The notes under the pieces: generated by a model
Database searches by the model: none
Seen by the model: only the letters and a program-made list of their open reading frames with translations
Told to the model about the DNA's origin: nothing
Position numbers and translations under genes: made by a program
Part shown: piece after piece, positions 25,638-32,684 of the stretch
Layout of the letters: every line of letters starts with the position of its first letter
Position numbering within the stretch: the stretch's first letter is position 1
From: Bacteroidales bacterium UBA5226
GTDB lineage: Bacteria; Bacteroidota; Bacteroidia; Bacteroidales; UBA932
DNA: 32,684 bases
NCBI GenBank assembly: GCA_002409325.1
Contig: DHUU01000014.1
Span: forward strand, 138,190 to 170,873
Direction of reading: 5' to 3'

Positions 25638-27812
25638 TTAAAGGAGGATTGTTATGTTTTTTTTGAGTCTTATATCACGCGAAGAGGATCCTATGCGCAT
25701 TTCCACTTCACCCGGCTCCAGTGCCCAATCCCCCGCGGCTTCATTCCAGTACATTAGCTGGCTTACCGGCAGCTTCAGGGTAATTTGGGCAGATTTCCCG
25801 GGTTTCAGTTCCACGTCCTTAAATGCTTTCAGTTCGTTTTCAGGGAATTCCACGTTAGATCCGGGACGGTGCACATATAGCTGTACTACCTCGCGGGCTG
25901 GGTATTTTCCGGCATTGACCAGATTGAAGGTTACCGTCACCACATCTGAGCTATGGTATGTTTCTTTTCCCGTTCTTGGTGAATCATATTCAAATGTCGT
26001 ATAGGAGAGTCCATGTCCGAAAGGAAACAGGGGATCAATTTTCCGGGCATCAAACCAGCGGTAACCTACATAAATATCTTCTGTATAATGTGCCTTGTCA
26101 AAATTCGGATATGTCTGCAGGGCGTAGGCCGGAGAATCTTCCAGGCGCACCGGGAATGTAAACGGAAGTTTCCCAGATGGGACGACCGTACCCAGAAGCA
26201 CATCGGCCAGGGCATTGCCGGCCTCGGATCCGTTGAACCATGACACAAGCACTGCCCCGGAACAGGAAGCCACAGTGGAAAGATCAACAGGTGCCCCCGT
26301 TACCACTACGGTCACTATGTTTGGATTGACACGGGCAACCTCCCGGACCAACTCGTCCTGCAGGGAAGGCAGAATGATGTTCATCCTGTCGGCTCCTTCG
26401 GTTTCCACCTCCCGGTTATTTCCTGCAAAAAACAATACAATATCTGCGCCGGTTGCCGCTTCCAGCGCCTGGGCGAGCATTTCCTGATCCAACCCGTTAC
26501 CTGCAACTGCACTGCCTTCTAGCATGCCTCCGGTGCCGGTAAGCATTACACCACCCAGAATGCCCCCCCGCTCCCTGTCCTGTCGGGAATATCCTTTGTA
26601 GCCGCGTGCAAAAACCAACGTGGCGCGGTCACCAATCTTCTGCTCCAGCGCTTCCAGGGGAGTTACTTCGTGGCGGGCCTTTACCCCGGCCCCTATCCCG
26701 CCGGTCGCATTTTTCTGCGTGGCATTGTCCCCTATAACTGCAATAACCGGTTTCTTTTCCAGGTTCAGAGGCAGCAGGGATCCTTCGTTCTTGAGCAATA
26801 CAATGGACTGCGATGCAATCCGGTAAACCATACGGCTGTGTTCGGGAGTGCTCACAGCCTGAAGATGCGATGTTTCCTCAACCGGGTCAATGGCCAGGCG
26901 TACCCGCAGAATATTACCCACTTTCTGATCTATGATTTCTTCAGGAACCGCACCGCAGCGTACAGAATCCAGCAGGGCTCTGCCAAAGAACCAGTCTCCC
27001 GGCATTTCCACGTCCAGTCCCGCCAGGGCTGACTGTACAGTACTGTGTGTCCCGTACCAGTCTGAAATAACCATACCGCGGAAACCCCATTCCTGCCGCA
27101 ATATTTTGTCCAGGAGGATGTCATTTTCGGCACACCAGATACCGCCCACCTTGTTGTACGCGGCCATGACCCCAAGTGCCCCTGCTTCTTCAACGGCTGC
27201 GCGGAAAGGAGGCAGGTATATCTCGCGCATGGCCCGGTCGCTGACAATCACATCCACCATGCCCCGGTTGTTTTCCTGGTTGTTCAGTGCATAATGCTTT
27301 ATACAGGCGGCTGCACCGTTATCCTGGACTCCACGCACGTAACCCACGGCCAGGCGGGAACTCAGAAGCGGGTCTTCGCTAAGATATTCATACGTCCTGC
27401 CACCAGTTGGAATGCGCTGTATATTGATGGCAGGCCCCAGGATCATGTCCTTGCCCCGGGTTCTGGCTTCTTCTGCCATCCCTTTTCCGTAAAGGTAAGC
27501 CATCTCTTCGCTCCAGGTCGCGGCCAGGGCCGATCCCGTGGGAAAGAAAGTGGCCGAGTCGGTGGTCAGGCCCAGCGGTGTCCAGGAACGGGGCTCCAGT
27601 TCTTCCCGTATACCAAACGGTCCGTCTGCATATTTTATGGAAGATATACCCAGGCGTTCCACGCCGGCAGAAGTAAACATAGTCTGGCCGTGCAGCATAT
27701 CCACTTTTTCTTCAAGTGTCATTTGCGCCGTCAGATCCCGGATTTGTTTTTCAGTATCAGCACTGCAGGCTGCCAGCATGCAAATGCCCGTTATGACCAG
27801 TATTTTTTTCAT
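25638..27812 (-). CDS. Glycoside hydrolase family 3 lipoprotein (beta-glucosidase-like)
   Basis: GH3 enzymes release single sugars from the non-reducing ends of beta-glycans. The 724-residue protein has a lipoprotein signal (MLAAC, lipid Cys 16), an N-terminal TIM-barrel-like domain with IKHYALNNQENNRG and the nucleophile Asp251 in VISDWYGTHS, a central alpha/beta domain that supplies the acid/base (FFAGNNREVETEGADR, around 450-475), and a C-terminal fibronectin-III-like domain (VVQLYVHRPGSNVEFPENEL). No PA14 insertion is seen. Specificity (glucose, xylose or other) cannot be set. It is a single gene with its own -7 box just before the start, and it is followed by carA after 40 bases. Confidence 0.95.
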   Translation of the reverse strand: MKKILVITGICMLAACSADTEKQIRDLTAQMTLEEKVDMLHGQTMFTSAGVERLGISSIKYADGPFGIREELEPRSWTPLGLTTDSATFFPTGSALAATWSEEMAYLYGKGMAEEARTRGKDMILGPAINIQRIPTGGRTYEYLSEDPLLSSRLAVGYVRGVQDNGAAACIKHYALNNQENNRGMVDVIVSDRAMREIYLPPFRAAVEEAGALGVMAAYNKVGGIWCAENDILLDKILRQEWGFRGMVISDWYGTHSTVQSALAGLDVEMPGDWFFGRALLDSVRCGAVPEEIIDQKVGNILRVRLAIDPVEETSHLQAVSTPEHSRMVYRIASQSIVLLKNEGSLLPLNLEKKPVIAVIGDNATQKNATGGIGAGVKARHEVTPLEALEQKIGDRATLVFARGYKGYSRQDRERGGILGGVMLTGTGGMLEGSAVAGNGLDQEMLAQALEAATGADIVLFFAGNNREVETEGADRMNIILPSLQDELVREVARVNPNIVTVVVTGAPVDLSTVASCSGAVLVSWFNGSEAGNALADVLLGTVVPSGKLPFTFPVRLEDSPAYALQTYPNFDKAHYTEDIYVGYRWFDARKIDPLFPFGHGLSYTTFEYDSPRTGKETYHSSDVVTVTFNLVNAGKYPAREVVQLYVHRPGSNVEFPENELKAFKDVELKPGKSAQITLKLPVSQLMYWNEAAGDWALEPGEVEMRIGSSSRDIRLKKNITILL

Positions 27813-27816
27813 AACA

Positions 27817-27824
27817 CAAATATA
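27817..27824 (-). promoter_or_regulatory. -7 box of the GH3 gene, nearly at its start codon
   Basis: TATATTTG on the minus strand matches TAnnTTTG exactly and ends four bases before the ATG at 27812. Transcription would then begin at or next to the start codon. A good TTTG -33 box is not seen. The next in-frame ATG would destroy the signal peptide, so a later start is unlikely. Confidence 0.5.
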
Positions 27825-27847
27825 ATCATTCTAAAAAACAATTTTTT

Positions 27848-27855
27848 TATCTTTG
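27848..27855 (+). promoter_or_regulatory. -7 box for the gene starting at 27881
   Basis: TATCTTTG matches TAnnTTTG and lies 25 bases before the ATG, giving a leader of about 20 bases. It lies back to back with the GH3 -7 box, so this 68-base gap is a compact divergent promoter. Confidence 0.55.
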
Positions 27856-27880
27856 TTATCTCACACCCAATCCATATAAA

Positions 27881-28516
27881 ATGAAACGTGTCTGCACTTT
27901 AACATTCTTACTTTTTTCTACATTATCCCTGCTGGCGCAGCGACCTTATTTCTGCATAACAGAAGGGGCTACCCTGGAATATGAAAACTACGGGCAAACA
28001 GAAAATGTTGACGGATATTTCCGGATGCATATCCGGGAAGTTAACGGGACAGATGGTAATTACACAGTTACCTACATGATGTATCCCTTCAATCCGGACC
28101 ATACTCCCTCCTTTGATCCTGTGGAAATGACCGTGGCCATAAAGGACGGGGCCATGTCTGCGATGTTTGGTTCTGTGTCGCTTATGGAAGTCAGCGGAGA
28201 AGTTCCGCTGATCCCCTCACGTCTTGCAGTGGGACAGGAACTGGACGGCGGATTAATGAAAATCAGTGCTATGGGTTTGAATTTCACATCCGAAGTCCTC
28301 TCACACAAAGTCATTGACCGGGAGGAACTCACAACCCCTGCCGGAACTTTTAAATGCTATATCGTGGAAATGGTCACACGGACCAATGTCTTGATGCAGC
28401 AATCCGTTACCAGTACCAGGCAATGGTATTCCAGGGGCATAGGCAGTGTTAAATCGGAAACCTATGACGATAAAGGCAATAGGACAAGTTCTCAATTACT
28501 AATTAATATCGACTGA
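27881..28516 (+). CDS. Secreted TapB/DUF3108-like protein
   Basis: The protein (211 residues) has a signal peptide ending LLAQ (about residue 19) and no lipobox. The rest is predicted beta-rich, with TPAGTFKCYIVEMVTRTNVL and then RQWYSRGIGSVKSETYDDKG, a pattern seen in periplasmic proteins of the TapB or DUF3108-like group common in Bacteroidota. The family has no firmly assigned activity; a lipocalin-like or periplasmic beta-barrel fold is plausible. The next gene, an OmpA-domain protein, starts two bases after its stop, so the two proteins are made together and may act together in the periplasm. The assignment is by pattern, not by search. Confidence 0.7.
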   Translation: MKRVCTLTFLLFSTLSLLAQRPYFCITEGATLEYENYGQTENVDGYFRMHIREVNGTDGNYTVTYMMYPFNPDHTPSFDPVEMTVAIKDGAMSAMFGSVSLMEVSGEVPLIPSRLAVGQELDGGLMKISAMGLNFTSEVLSHKVIDREELTTPAGTFKCYIVEMVTRTNVLMQQSVTSTRQWYSRGIGSVKSETYDDKGNRTSSQLLINID

Positions 28517-28518
28517 CC

Positions 28519-29901
28519 ATGAAGCAAGTACTGATGATAGTAACGATCCTGGGCCTGGTACCTGCAACAAGCCAGGCGCAATCCATCCTCCACAGGCTTG
28601 AAAGAACAGCCAGGACAGCAGCTGAAAGAACAGTGGAACGCAAAGTAGAGGAAAAAGTGGAAGAAGGCGTTTCCAAAGCCGTAGAAAAGGCTATTGAAGA
28701 GAAAGAGAATGAAGAGGAAAACAAGGCAGTAACAACCGGAAAATCAGACAAGGACAAACCTGACCGCTCTTCATCGCGCAGGGCAGCCGATAACCAGAAC
28801 CTGGAATTCGACGACTGGGACCTGGAAGATCAGGATAAAGAAATGGTAACTTCAGGCCAGGCTCCGGCTTCGGCAAGTCCCCAAAGCAGGCGGGCTGCGA
28901 TGGAATGGGCAAAATCTGACTTTGTGGCGGGCGATGTTATCTTCTTCGAAGACAACCTGGCAGGCGAAAAACTGGGTGAATACCCTTCCCGGTGGGACGT
29001 TATTGAGGGAAATGCCGAGATCGTTCGCGTTGACGGGGAAAACGCCATCATGCTGCTGAACGATGCCCGCATTGCTCCTTTTATGAGCGACCAGCAAAGA
29101 TACCTTCCCGAAGACTTTACACTGGAATTCGATTTCTACCTGGCACCCTGGGAAGAGGCGTTTGAGGAAACAGGGGAATATCCCTTTAGTGACTACATCC
29201 TCAATATGTTCAGCGATTATGGCGGAGAATGGGACACGGTTACCATGCAGGTTGTGGAAATGGCCATGGATCCCCGCGCACAAAACCTTTTATTCTTCTA
29301 CCATTCCGGAAGTTACGACCACCGTGATGCCAGCCTGGATCATATAGACTACCATTATGGCGGGTGGGTCCATTTTGCGCTTTCTTTTAATAAACGGGCA
29401 TTGAAAGTATACCTGGATGGTGTACGGGTCATCAACCTGCCCAACGTGGCGGCTCCGCTACGGTTCGAGATTGGCCAGGGCTGGGGAATAGAAAACACCT
29501 GGTATATCCGGAACATCCGACTCGCCAAAGGAGCCGTGCCCCTGTACGACCGCATGATGCAGGACGGAAAATTCATCAGTTACGGGATCACCTTTGATGT
29601 GGCAAAAAGCATCATCAAGCCCGAATCGGCCGGAGAACTGAACCGTATTGTGCAATTGATGCAGGAAAACCCGTCCCTGCGCTTCAGTGTGGAAGGCCAC
29701 ACCGATGCCACCGGTTCGGCCCCTGTTAACCAGAAGCTTTCCGAGGCCCGGGCCGAGGCCGTCGTAGCCCGCCTGGTGGAAATGGGCATTGACCGCAGCC
29801 GCCTGAGCGCCAGAGGCTTCGGCCAGAATACCCCCATAGCCGACAACTCCACCGACGAAGGTCGCGCCAAAAACCGCCGGGTGGAATTTGTGAAACTTTA
29901 G
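28519..29901 (+). CDS. OmpA-domain protein with coiled-coil and LamG-like regions
   Basis: The 460-residue protein has a signal peptide (to about residue 20), then a charged coiled-coil region (RTAAERTVERKVEEKVEEGV, residues 30-66), a low-complexity linker, and a central beta-sandwich resembling a LamG/concanavalin fold (about 134-345; GGWVHFALSFNKRALKVYLD, GVRVINL). The C-terminus (about 355-460) is an OmpA-type peptidoglycan-binding domain with SVEGHTDATGSAPVNQKLSE and SARGFGQNTPIADNSTDEG, including the Asp and Arg that hold diaminopimelate. No beta-barrel is seen, so it is probably a periplasmic peptidoglycan-anchored protein rather than a porin. No terminator follows; the next gene is convergent. 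Confidence 0.9.
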   Translation: MKQVLMIVTILGLVPATSQAQSILHRLERTARTAAERTVERKVEEKVEEGVSKAVEKAIEEKENEEENKAVTTGKSDKDKPDRSSSRRAADNQNLEFDDWDLEDQDKEMVTSGQAPASASPQSRRAAMEWAKSDFVAGDVIFFEDNLAGEKLGEYPSRWDVIEGNAEIVRVDGENAIMLLNDARIAPFMSDQQRYLPEDFTLEFDFYLAPWEEAFEETGEYPFSDYILNMFSDYGGEWDTVTMQVVEMAMDPRAQNLLFFYHSGSYDHRDASLDHIDYHYGGWVHFALSFNKRALKVYLDGVRVINLPNVAAPLRFEIGQGWGIENTWYIRNIRLAKGAVPLYDRMMQDGKFISYGITFDVAKSIIKPESAGELNRIVQLMQENPSLRFSVEGHTDATGSAPVNQKLSEARAEAVVARLVEMGIDRSRLSARGFGQNTPIADNSTDEGRAKNRRVEFVKL

Positions 29902-30061
29902 CCCGCAAGCTTAATTTGAGTTCTTCTTAGCTACCGGCCACCGTAACTACCAGGCTCAAAACCGACTGCCCAAATGACCACCCGATGGTTCCGAGGCCGG
30001 TACACAGGTTGTACTCTCTCATCCTGGTGGGAGTTTGAGCGCAGAAACAATAAGGGCCAAC
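29902..30061. other. Convergent intergenic region with crossed inverted repeats
   Basis: This 160-base gap between convergent genes has no frame and no T-tract terminator. It contains TACCGGCC (29932-29939) with its exact complement GGCCGGTA (29995-30002), and GCTCAAA (29954-29960) with TTTGAGC (30034-30040). The pairs interlock, which is a pseudoknot arrangement. A small hairpin, ACCA with TGGT (29977-29989), sits inside the first pair. It could be a structured terminator, an RNA gene or a degraded element. Confidence 0.4.
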
Positions 30062-30571
30062 TTAGAACTGCACAGTCCGTACAGGGCTTGAAAAGCTGTT
30101 GAAGGTGGCTGTCGCATTTTTCAGGTATAGGACCAGGGTGTTGTTGTCTTCGGCCTGATACATGCTTTTCAATTGCGGATACTGGTCCAGGATATATTGC
30201 TTTGCCTCGAGGCGTTCATCCGGGACTACTGTGGCTTCTATGCGCAGCCATGCTCCCTTGCCGGGGTCATAGGCGCAGATCTCCACCTTGGGATTGGCTA
30301 TCATCTGCCTGGCCACATTCTTTTTCCGGCCGGTCTGGATGTATAGTTTCTGCTCAAAGATGACGGCTGTTCCAAAAGGACGTACCCGGGGCTGGTCATT
30401 GTCAACCGTTGCCAGATAATATACCCCACATGTTTTTAAAAAATCATAGACTTCTTTCATGGATTGTTCTTCCTCAGGGTTCTGTTTTTTCTGTTGTGCA
30501 TTCCTGTCTGTGGCAAAACTCATTACTGTCAGCAGGGAAAACAGCAGCAACAAGGTTATTCGTGTTTTCAT
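30062..30571 (-). CDS. Secreted pyridoxamine 5'-phosphate oxidase-like (flavin split-barrel) protein
   Basis: The core (from about MKEVYDFLKTCGVYYLATVD onward) matches small flavin-binding split-barrel proteins: QPRVRPFGTAVIFEQKLYIQ and NVARQMIANPKVEICAYDPG are typical. Such proteins bind FMN, F420 or heme; this short form is not the vitamin B6 oxidase. A signal peptide (MKTRITLLLLFSLLTVMSFA) precedes a charged linker (NAQQKKQNPEEEQ). The ATG at 30571 is chosen over a GTG at 30634 because it opens the signal. An internal ATG at 30460 would give the usual cytoplasmic form of about 132 residues. It lies 81 bases after the P1 peptidase gene on the same strand; no own promoter box was seen. Confidence 0.85.
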   Translation of the reverse strand: MKTRITLLLLFSLLTVMSFATDRNAQQKKQNPEEEQSMKEVYDFLKTCGVYYLATVDNDQPRVRPFGTAVIFEQKLYIQTGRKKNVARQMIANPKVEICAYDPGKGAWLRIEATVVPDERLEAKQYILDQYPQLKSMYQAEDNNTLVLYLKNATATFNSFSSPVRTVQF

Positions 30572-30652
30572 TATTTCTTGATTATTAAGTGTTAATACTG
30601 GTGCCGATAATTTATTTGTAGTTCTGTTGGCCACTTGTGGTGTCAGCCACTC

Positions 30653-31984
30653 TTATTCCACATCCGTTATAAGGGGGAACAACTTAATTACTTTTTCCAC
30701 CGGTAGGGCTTCAACCGTACGGCCGTCTTTGCCGGTCATGGTCTGAGCCGCAAAGAGTGAATTGAGGATGGCTTCTTCCACCGCTTCCATGGCCGCCATG
30801 AACAGCGCCGAGCATTCATTGTTGTGCAGGTATGTGGGTGTATAGGTGGGTGAATAAGGTCCCGTTGCAGATGCATATTCCCGTATCAGGTTCCCCGGAG
30901 CGACGGACAGCGCAAGCACATAATCCCCGCTGCCGTTAGAGGCAATGCCTCCGGTACGGGCAAGTCCCATCATCCCCCGCTTGGCTATGCGCTCCAGGGT
31001 CCGCTCGTTCACAGGAGCATCCGTGATAATGACTATCATGCAGGAACCGTCCGGTTCCGGGGCAGGTGTGTTGTCTGTGTCTTGAAGTGTTGCTTGATTT
31101 TCCCCTGCACTGTGGCCTTGCCTGCCTGGGGCTTTCTGTTCCGCTGCGTTTTTGCCTGATTTTTTTCCCCGGGTTTGTTCTTCAATCTGGTTTTTGTATG
31201 AATACCGGCCGAGACGCTCTCCCACATTCACTCCGGCAATCTGCAGCACACCTCCGAAATTGGTCTGTACCAATACCCCCACAGTATAACCGCCCAGACT
31301 TTGAGGCAAAACCCGGCTTGCTGTACCGATGCCCCCTTTAAACCCAAAGCAGACTGTCCCTGTTCCGGCACCCACATTCCCCTCGGCCACAGGTCCCAAA
31401 ACAGCATTTTTCAAAGCATCCAGCACATGTGCCGATTTTATATGGCGCCCCCGGATATCATTCAGTTCCCCGTCATTGGTTTCTCCCACTACTGCATTGA
31501 CCGACTGTACATCACCATTACCGGGTTGCTCCAGCGTATAGGTGACCAAACCTTCAATACCGGCAGACACCGACAGGGTATTGGTGAGGATCACCGGAGT
31601 TTCGATATTGCCCAGCTCCTTTATCTGAGTGGATCCTGCCAGTTTGCCGAATCCGTTCCCAGCCCAGAAAGCGGCAGGCACTTTTTCTCTGAACACATTG
31701 CCCGGATGCGGAATTATGGCTGTTACCCCGGTGCGGATACTGTCCCCCTCCACTAGGGTAACATGCCCCACAAACACCCCTTTTACATCGGTTATGGCAT
31801 TGAGTGGCCCTGGTTGCATGACGCCAGTCCGGATCCCGTAATCCCGCATGCGGGGACGGCTGCCAGAAACGCTCATACCGGAACTTTTTCCGGCACCTAT
31901 TGCCCCGGGACTTTGGGCCCGGGTGCTTGTTGGCACTGATAAAAAAGAAACAGAGGCGATAAACAATAAGAAGAAATGCTTCAT
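30653..31984 (-). CDS. P1-family peptidase (DmpA-like aminopeptidase), secreted
   Basis: P1 peptidases of the DmpA group are made as one chain and cut themselves in front of a Ser that becomes the nucleophile. Here the cut site is predicted at Gly313-Ser314 in PDGSCMIVIITDAP, with the rest of the fold before it (GPLNAITDVKGVFVGHVTLV, ETNDGELNDIRGRHI) and after it (RTGGIASNGSGDYVLALSV). A signal peptide ends STRAQ. The ATG at 31984 is used because the -7 box lies at 32007-32014, upstream of it and downstream of the alternative ATG at 32023. An insert of about 45 residues rich in Lys, Gly, Gln and Thr stands just before the cut site. Natural substrates are small peptides, amides or beta-peptides. 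Confidence 0.92.
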   Translation of the reverse strand: MKHFFLLFIASVSFLSVPTSTRAQSPGAIGAGKSSGMSVSGSRPRMRDYGIRTGVMQPGPLNAITDVKGVFVGHVTLVEGDSIRTGVTAIIPHPGNVFREKVPAAFWAGNGFGKLAGSTQIKELGNIETPVILTNTLSVSAGIEGLVTYTLEQPGNGDVQSVNAVVGETNDGELNDIRGRHIKSAHVLDALKNAVLGPVAEGNVGAGTGTVCFGFKGGIGTASRVLPQSLGGYTVGVLVQTNFGGVLQIAGVNVGERLGRYSYKNQIEEQTRGKKSGKNAAEQKAPGRQGHSAGENQATLQDTDNTPAPEPDGSCMIVIITDAPVNERTLERIAKRGMMGLARTGGIASNGSGDYVLALSVAPGNLIREYASATGPYSPTYTPTYLHNNECSALFMAAMEAVEEAILNSLFAAQTMTGKDGRTVEALPVEKVIKLFPLITDVE

Positions 31985-32006
31985 GCTTGAATTATTGATG
32001 TACCTA

Positions 32007-32014
32007 CAAAGGTA
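32007..32014 (-). promoter_or_regulatory. -7 box for the P1 peptidase gene
   Basis: TACCTTTG on the minus strand matches TAnnTTTG. A weak -33 box (TATG) lies 20 bases upstream. The leader would be about 18 bases to the ATG at 31984. This box makes the alternative start at 32023 impossible for this promoter. Confidence 0.6.
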
Positions 32015-32023
32015 AAAATTCAT

Positions 32024-32031
32024 TATATTTG
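32024..32031 (+). promoter_or_regulatory. -7 box for the M48 peptidase gene
   Basis: TATATTTG matches TAnnTTTG and is nine bases from the oppositely directed box of the P1 peptidase gene. The leader to the ATG at 32076 would be about 40 bases. No clear -33 box is visible. RNA polymerase could hardly occupy both promoters at once. Confidence 0.5.
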
Positions 32032-32075
32032 AGACATATACAGATCCCTTTTTTTGTACTCAAATTATTGTACAA

Positions 32076-32684
32076 ATGAAAAAGCTTGTAATACTTTCAT
32101 TATTTGTCATGATCGTGCTCAATTCATGCGGCACGGCAGCTTTTACAGGCCGGCAACAATTGCTGGTCTATTCAGACCAATCGGTTTCGGCCCTTTCTGA
32201 CGAGTCGTACGCCGAGTTCCTCCAAACAGCGGTGATCTCGGGCGATAAACAACACAAAGAAATGACTCGCTCGGTGGGAGAAAAAATGGTTTCGGCCCTT
32301 ACATCGTACCTTGTCGGGGTTGGGCAAGAGGACTATCTTAGCGGGTTGGACTGGGAGTTCCAGCTGGTAAAGGATCCTTCGGTTAACGCTTTCTGCCTGC
32401 CCAACGGAAAGATTGTACTCTATGAAGGGCTCCTCCAATTTGCGAACAACCCGAATCACCTGGCCATAGTCATAGGTCACGAGATGGGGCATGCTGTGGC
32501 ACGGCACGGGAACGAACGCATGAGCCAGCAGGCGTTGCTTCAGACTGCGGGACAAATCGCCACACAGGTATTCAGCCAGACCAAATACGGACAAAACGCC
32601 CAGACGGTGGATTTGTTTGCGAAGGCGTTTGCCTTTGGCAGTAACGTGGGAGTAGTTTTGCCCTTCTCCCGCAAGCATGAATAC
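32076..32684 (+). CDS. M48-family metallopeptidase lipoprotein (partial, cut by window end)
   Basis: The frame starts at the ATG at 32076 and is open for 203 codons to the end of the window. It has a lipoprotein signal (VLNSC, lipid Cys 18), then the M48 region: NAFCLPNGKIVLYEGLLQFA and the zinc motif HEMGH at residues 135-139, followed by AVARHGNERMSQ. This fits the periplasmic BepA/LoiP/YggG-type proteases that check outer-membrane proteins. The distal Glu ligand region and any C-terminal domain lie beyond the window. It is divergent from the P1 peptidase gene, sharing a 91-base gap. Confidence 0.93.
   Translation, partial: MKKLVILSLFVMIVLNSCGTAAFTGRQQLLVYSDQSVSALSDESYAEFLQTAVISGDKQHKEMTRSVGEKMVSALTSYLVGVGQEDYLSGLDWEFQLVKDPSVNAFCLPNGKIVLYEGLLQFANNPNHLAIVIGHEMGHAVARHGNERMSQQALLQTAGQIATQVFSQTKYGQNAQTVDLFAKAFAFGSNVGVVLPFSRKHEY

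Noticed and set aside
27294..27884. Plus-strand open frame of 196 codons reaching into the next promoter.
   Set aside because: It is mostly opposite the GH3 gene, which has clear catalytic motifs, and shows no family features of its own.
29929..30042. Weak resemblance to a 5S rRNA gene (CCGATGGT and TGGGAG in the right order).
   Set aside because: Spacing is wrong by about 20 bases, the ends cannot form the terminal 5S stem, and the strongest pairing (TACCGGCC with GGCCGGTA) is not a 5S helix. Chance similarity is more likely.
32172..32678. Minus-strand open frame of 168 codons.
   Set aside because: It is the complement of the M48 peptidase gene, which carries a lipobox and HEMGH.

Overview
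This 32.7 kb window is chromosomal DNA of a Bacteroidota bacterium, most likely of the order Bacteroidales. The evidence is two SusC/SusD outer-membrane uptake pairs, many lipoproteins with short lipoboxes, no Shine-Dalgarno-like starts, and several matches to the Bacteroides-type promoter (-33 TTTG, 19-21 bases, -7 TAnnTTTG). The species cannot be named from the sequence alone. No mobile element, CRISPR array, tRNA or rRNA gene was recognised.

Layout: (1) 1-977, the end of rpsB, then tsf and a strong terminator. (2) 999-11863, two SusC/SusD loci back to back: susD1-susC1 on the minus strand, with susC1 split by a frameshift, and an intact susC2-susD2 on the plus strand, sharing a 284-base divergent control region. 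(3) 11986-17139, a minus-strand run of glycosyltransferase, M3 peptidase lipoprotein, serine hydrolase lipoprotein and an unknown secreted protein. (4) 17174-21277, seven ribosomal protein genes, rplC-rplD-rplW-rplB-rpsS-rplV-rpsC, with their own promoter and terminator. (5) 21282-25623, carA-carB behind their own promoter. (6) 25638-27812, a GH3 glycosidase lipoprotein. (7) 27881-29901, a secreted TapB/DUF3108-like protein and an OmpA-domain protein. (8) 30062-32684, a secreted flavin-type split-barrel protein, a P1-family peptidase, and divergently a truncated M48 metallopeptidase lipoprotein.

The cell-surface theme is strong: glycan or peptide uptake (SusCD), polymer breakdown (GH3, M3, P1, M48) and envelope proteins (OmpA, serine hydrolase). 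The housekeeping blocks (rpsB-tsf, the S10 fragment, carAB) are set between these accessory genes.

The most unusual observation is that the S10 ribosomal block is a self-contained fragment. rpsJ is not upstream of rplC and rplP/rpmC do not follow rpsC, although these joins are among the most conserved in bacteria. A perfect promoter and a perfect terminator frame it, so it looks like a real separate transcription unit rather than a broken contig. Other points worth checking are the susC1 frameshift, two promoters placed so close to the start codon that leaderless mRNAs are predicted, a low-complexity linker next to the self-cleavage site of the P1 peptidase, and a structured convergent intergenic region. 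I did not find a clear new defence or metabolic system.
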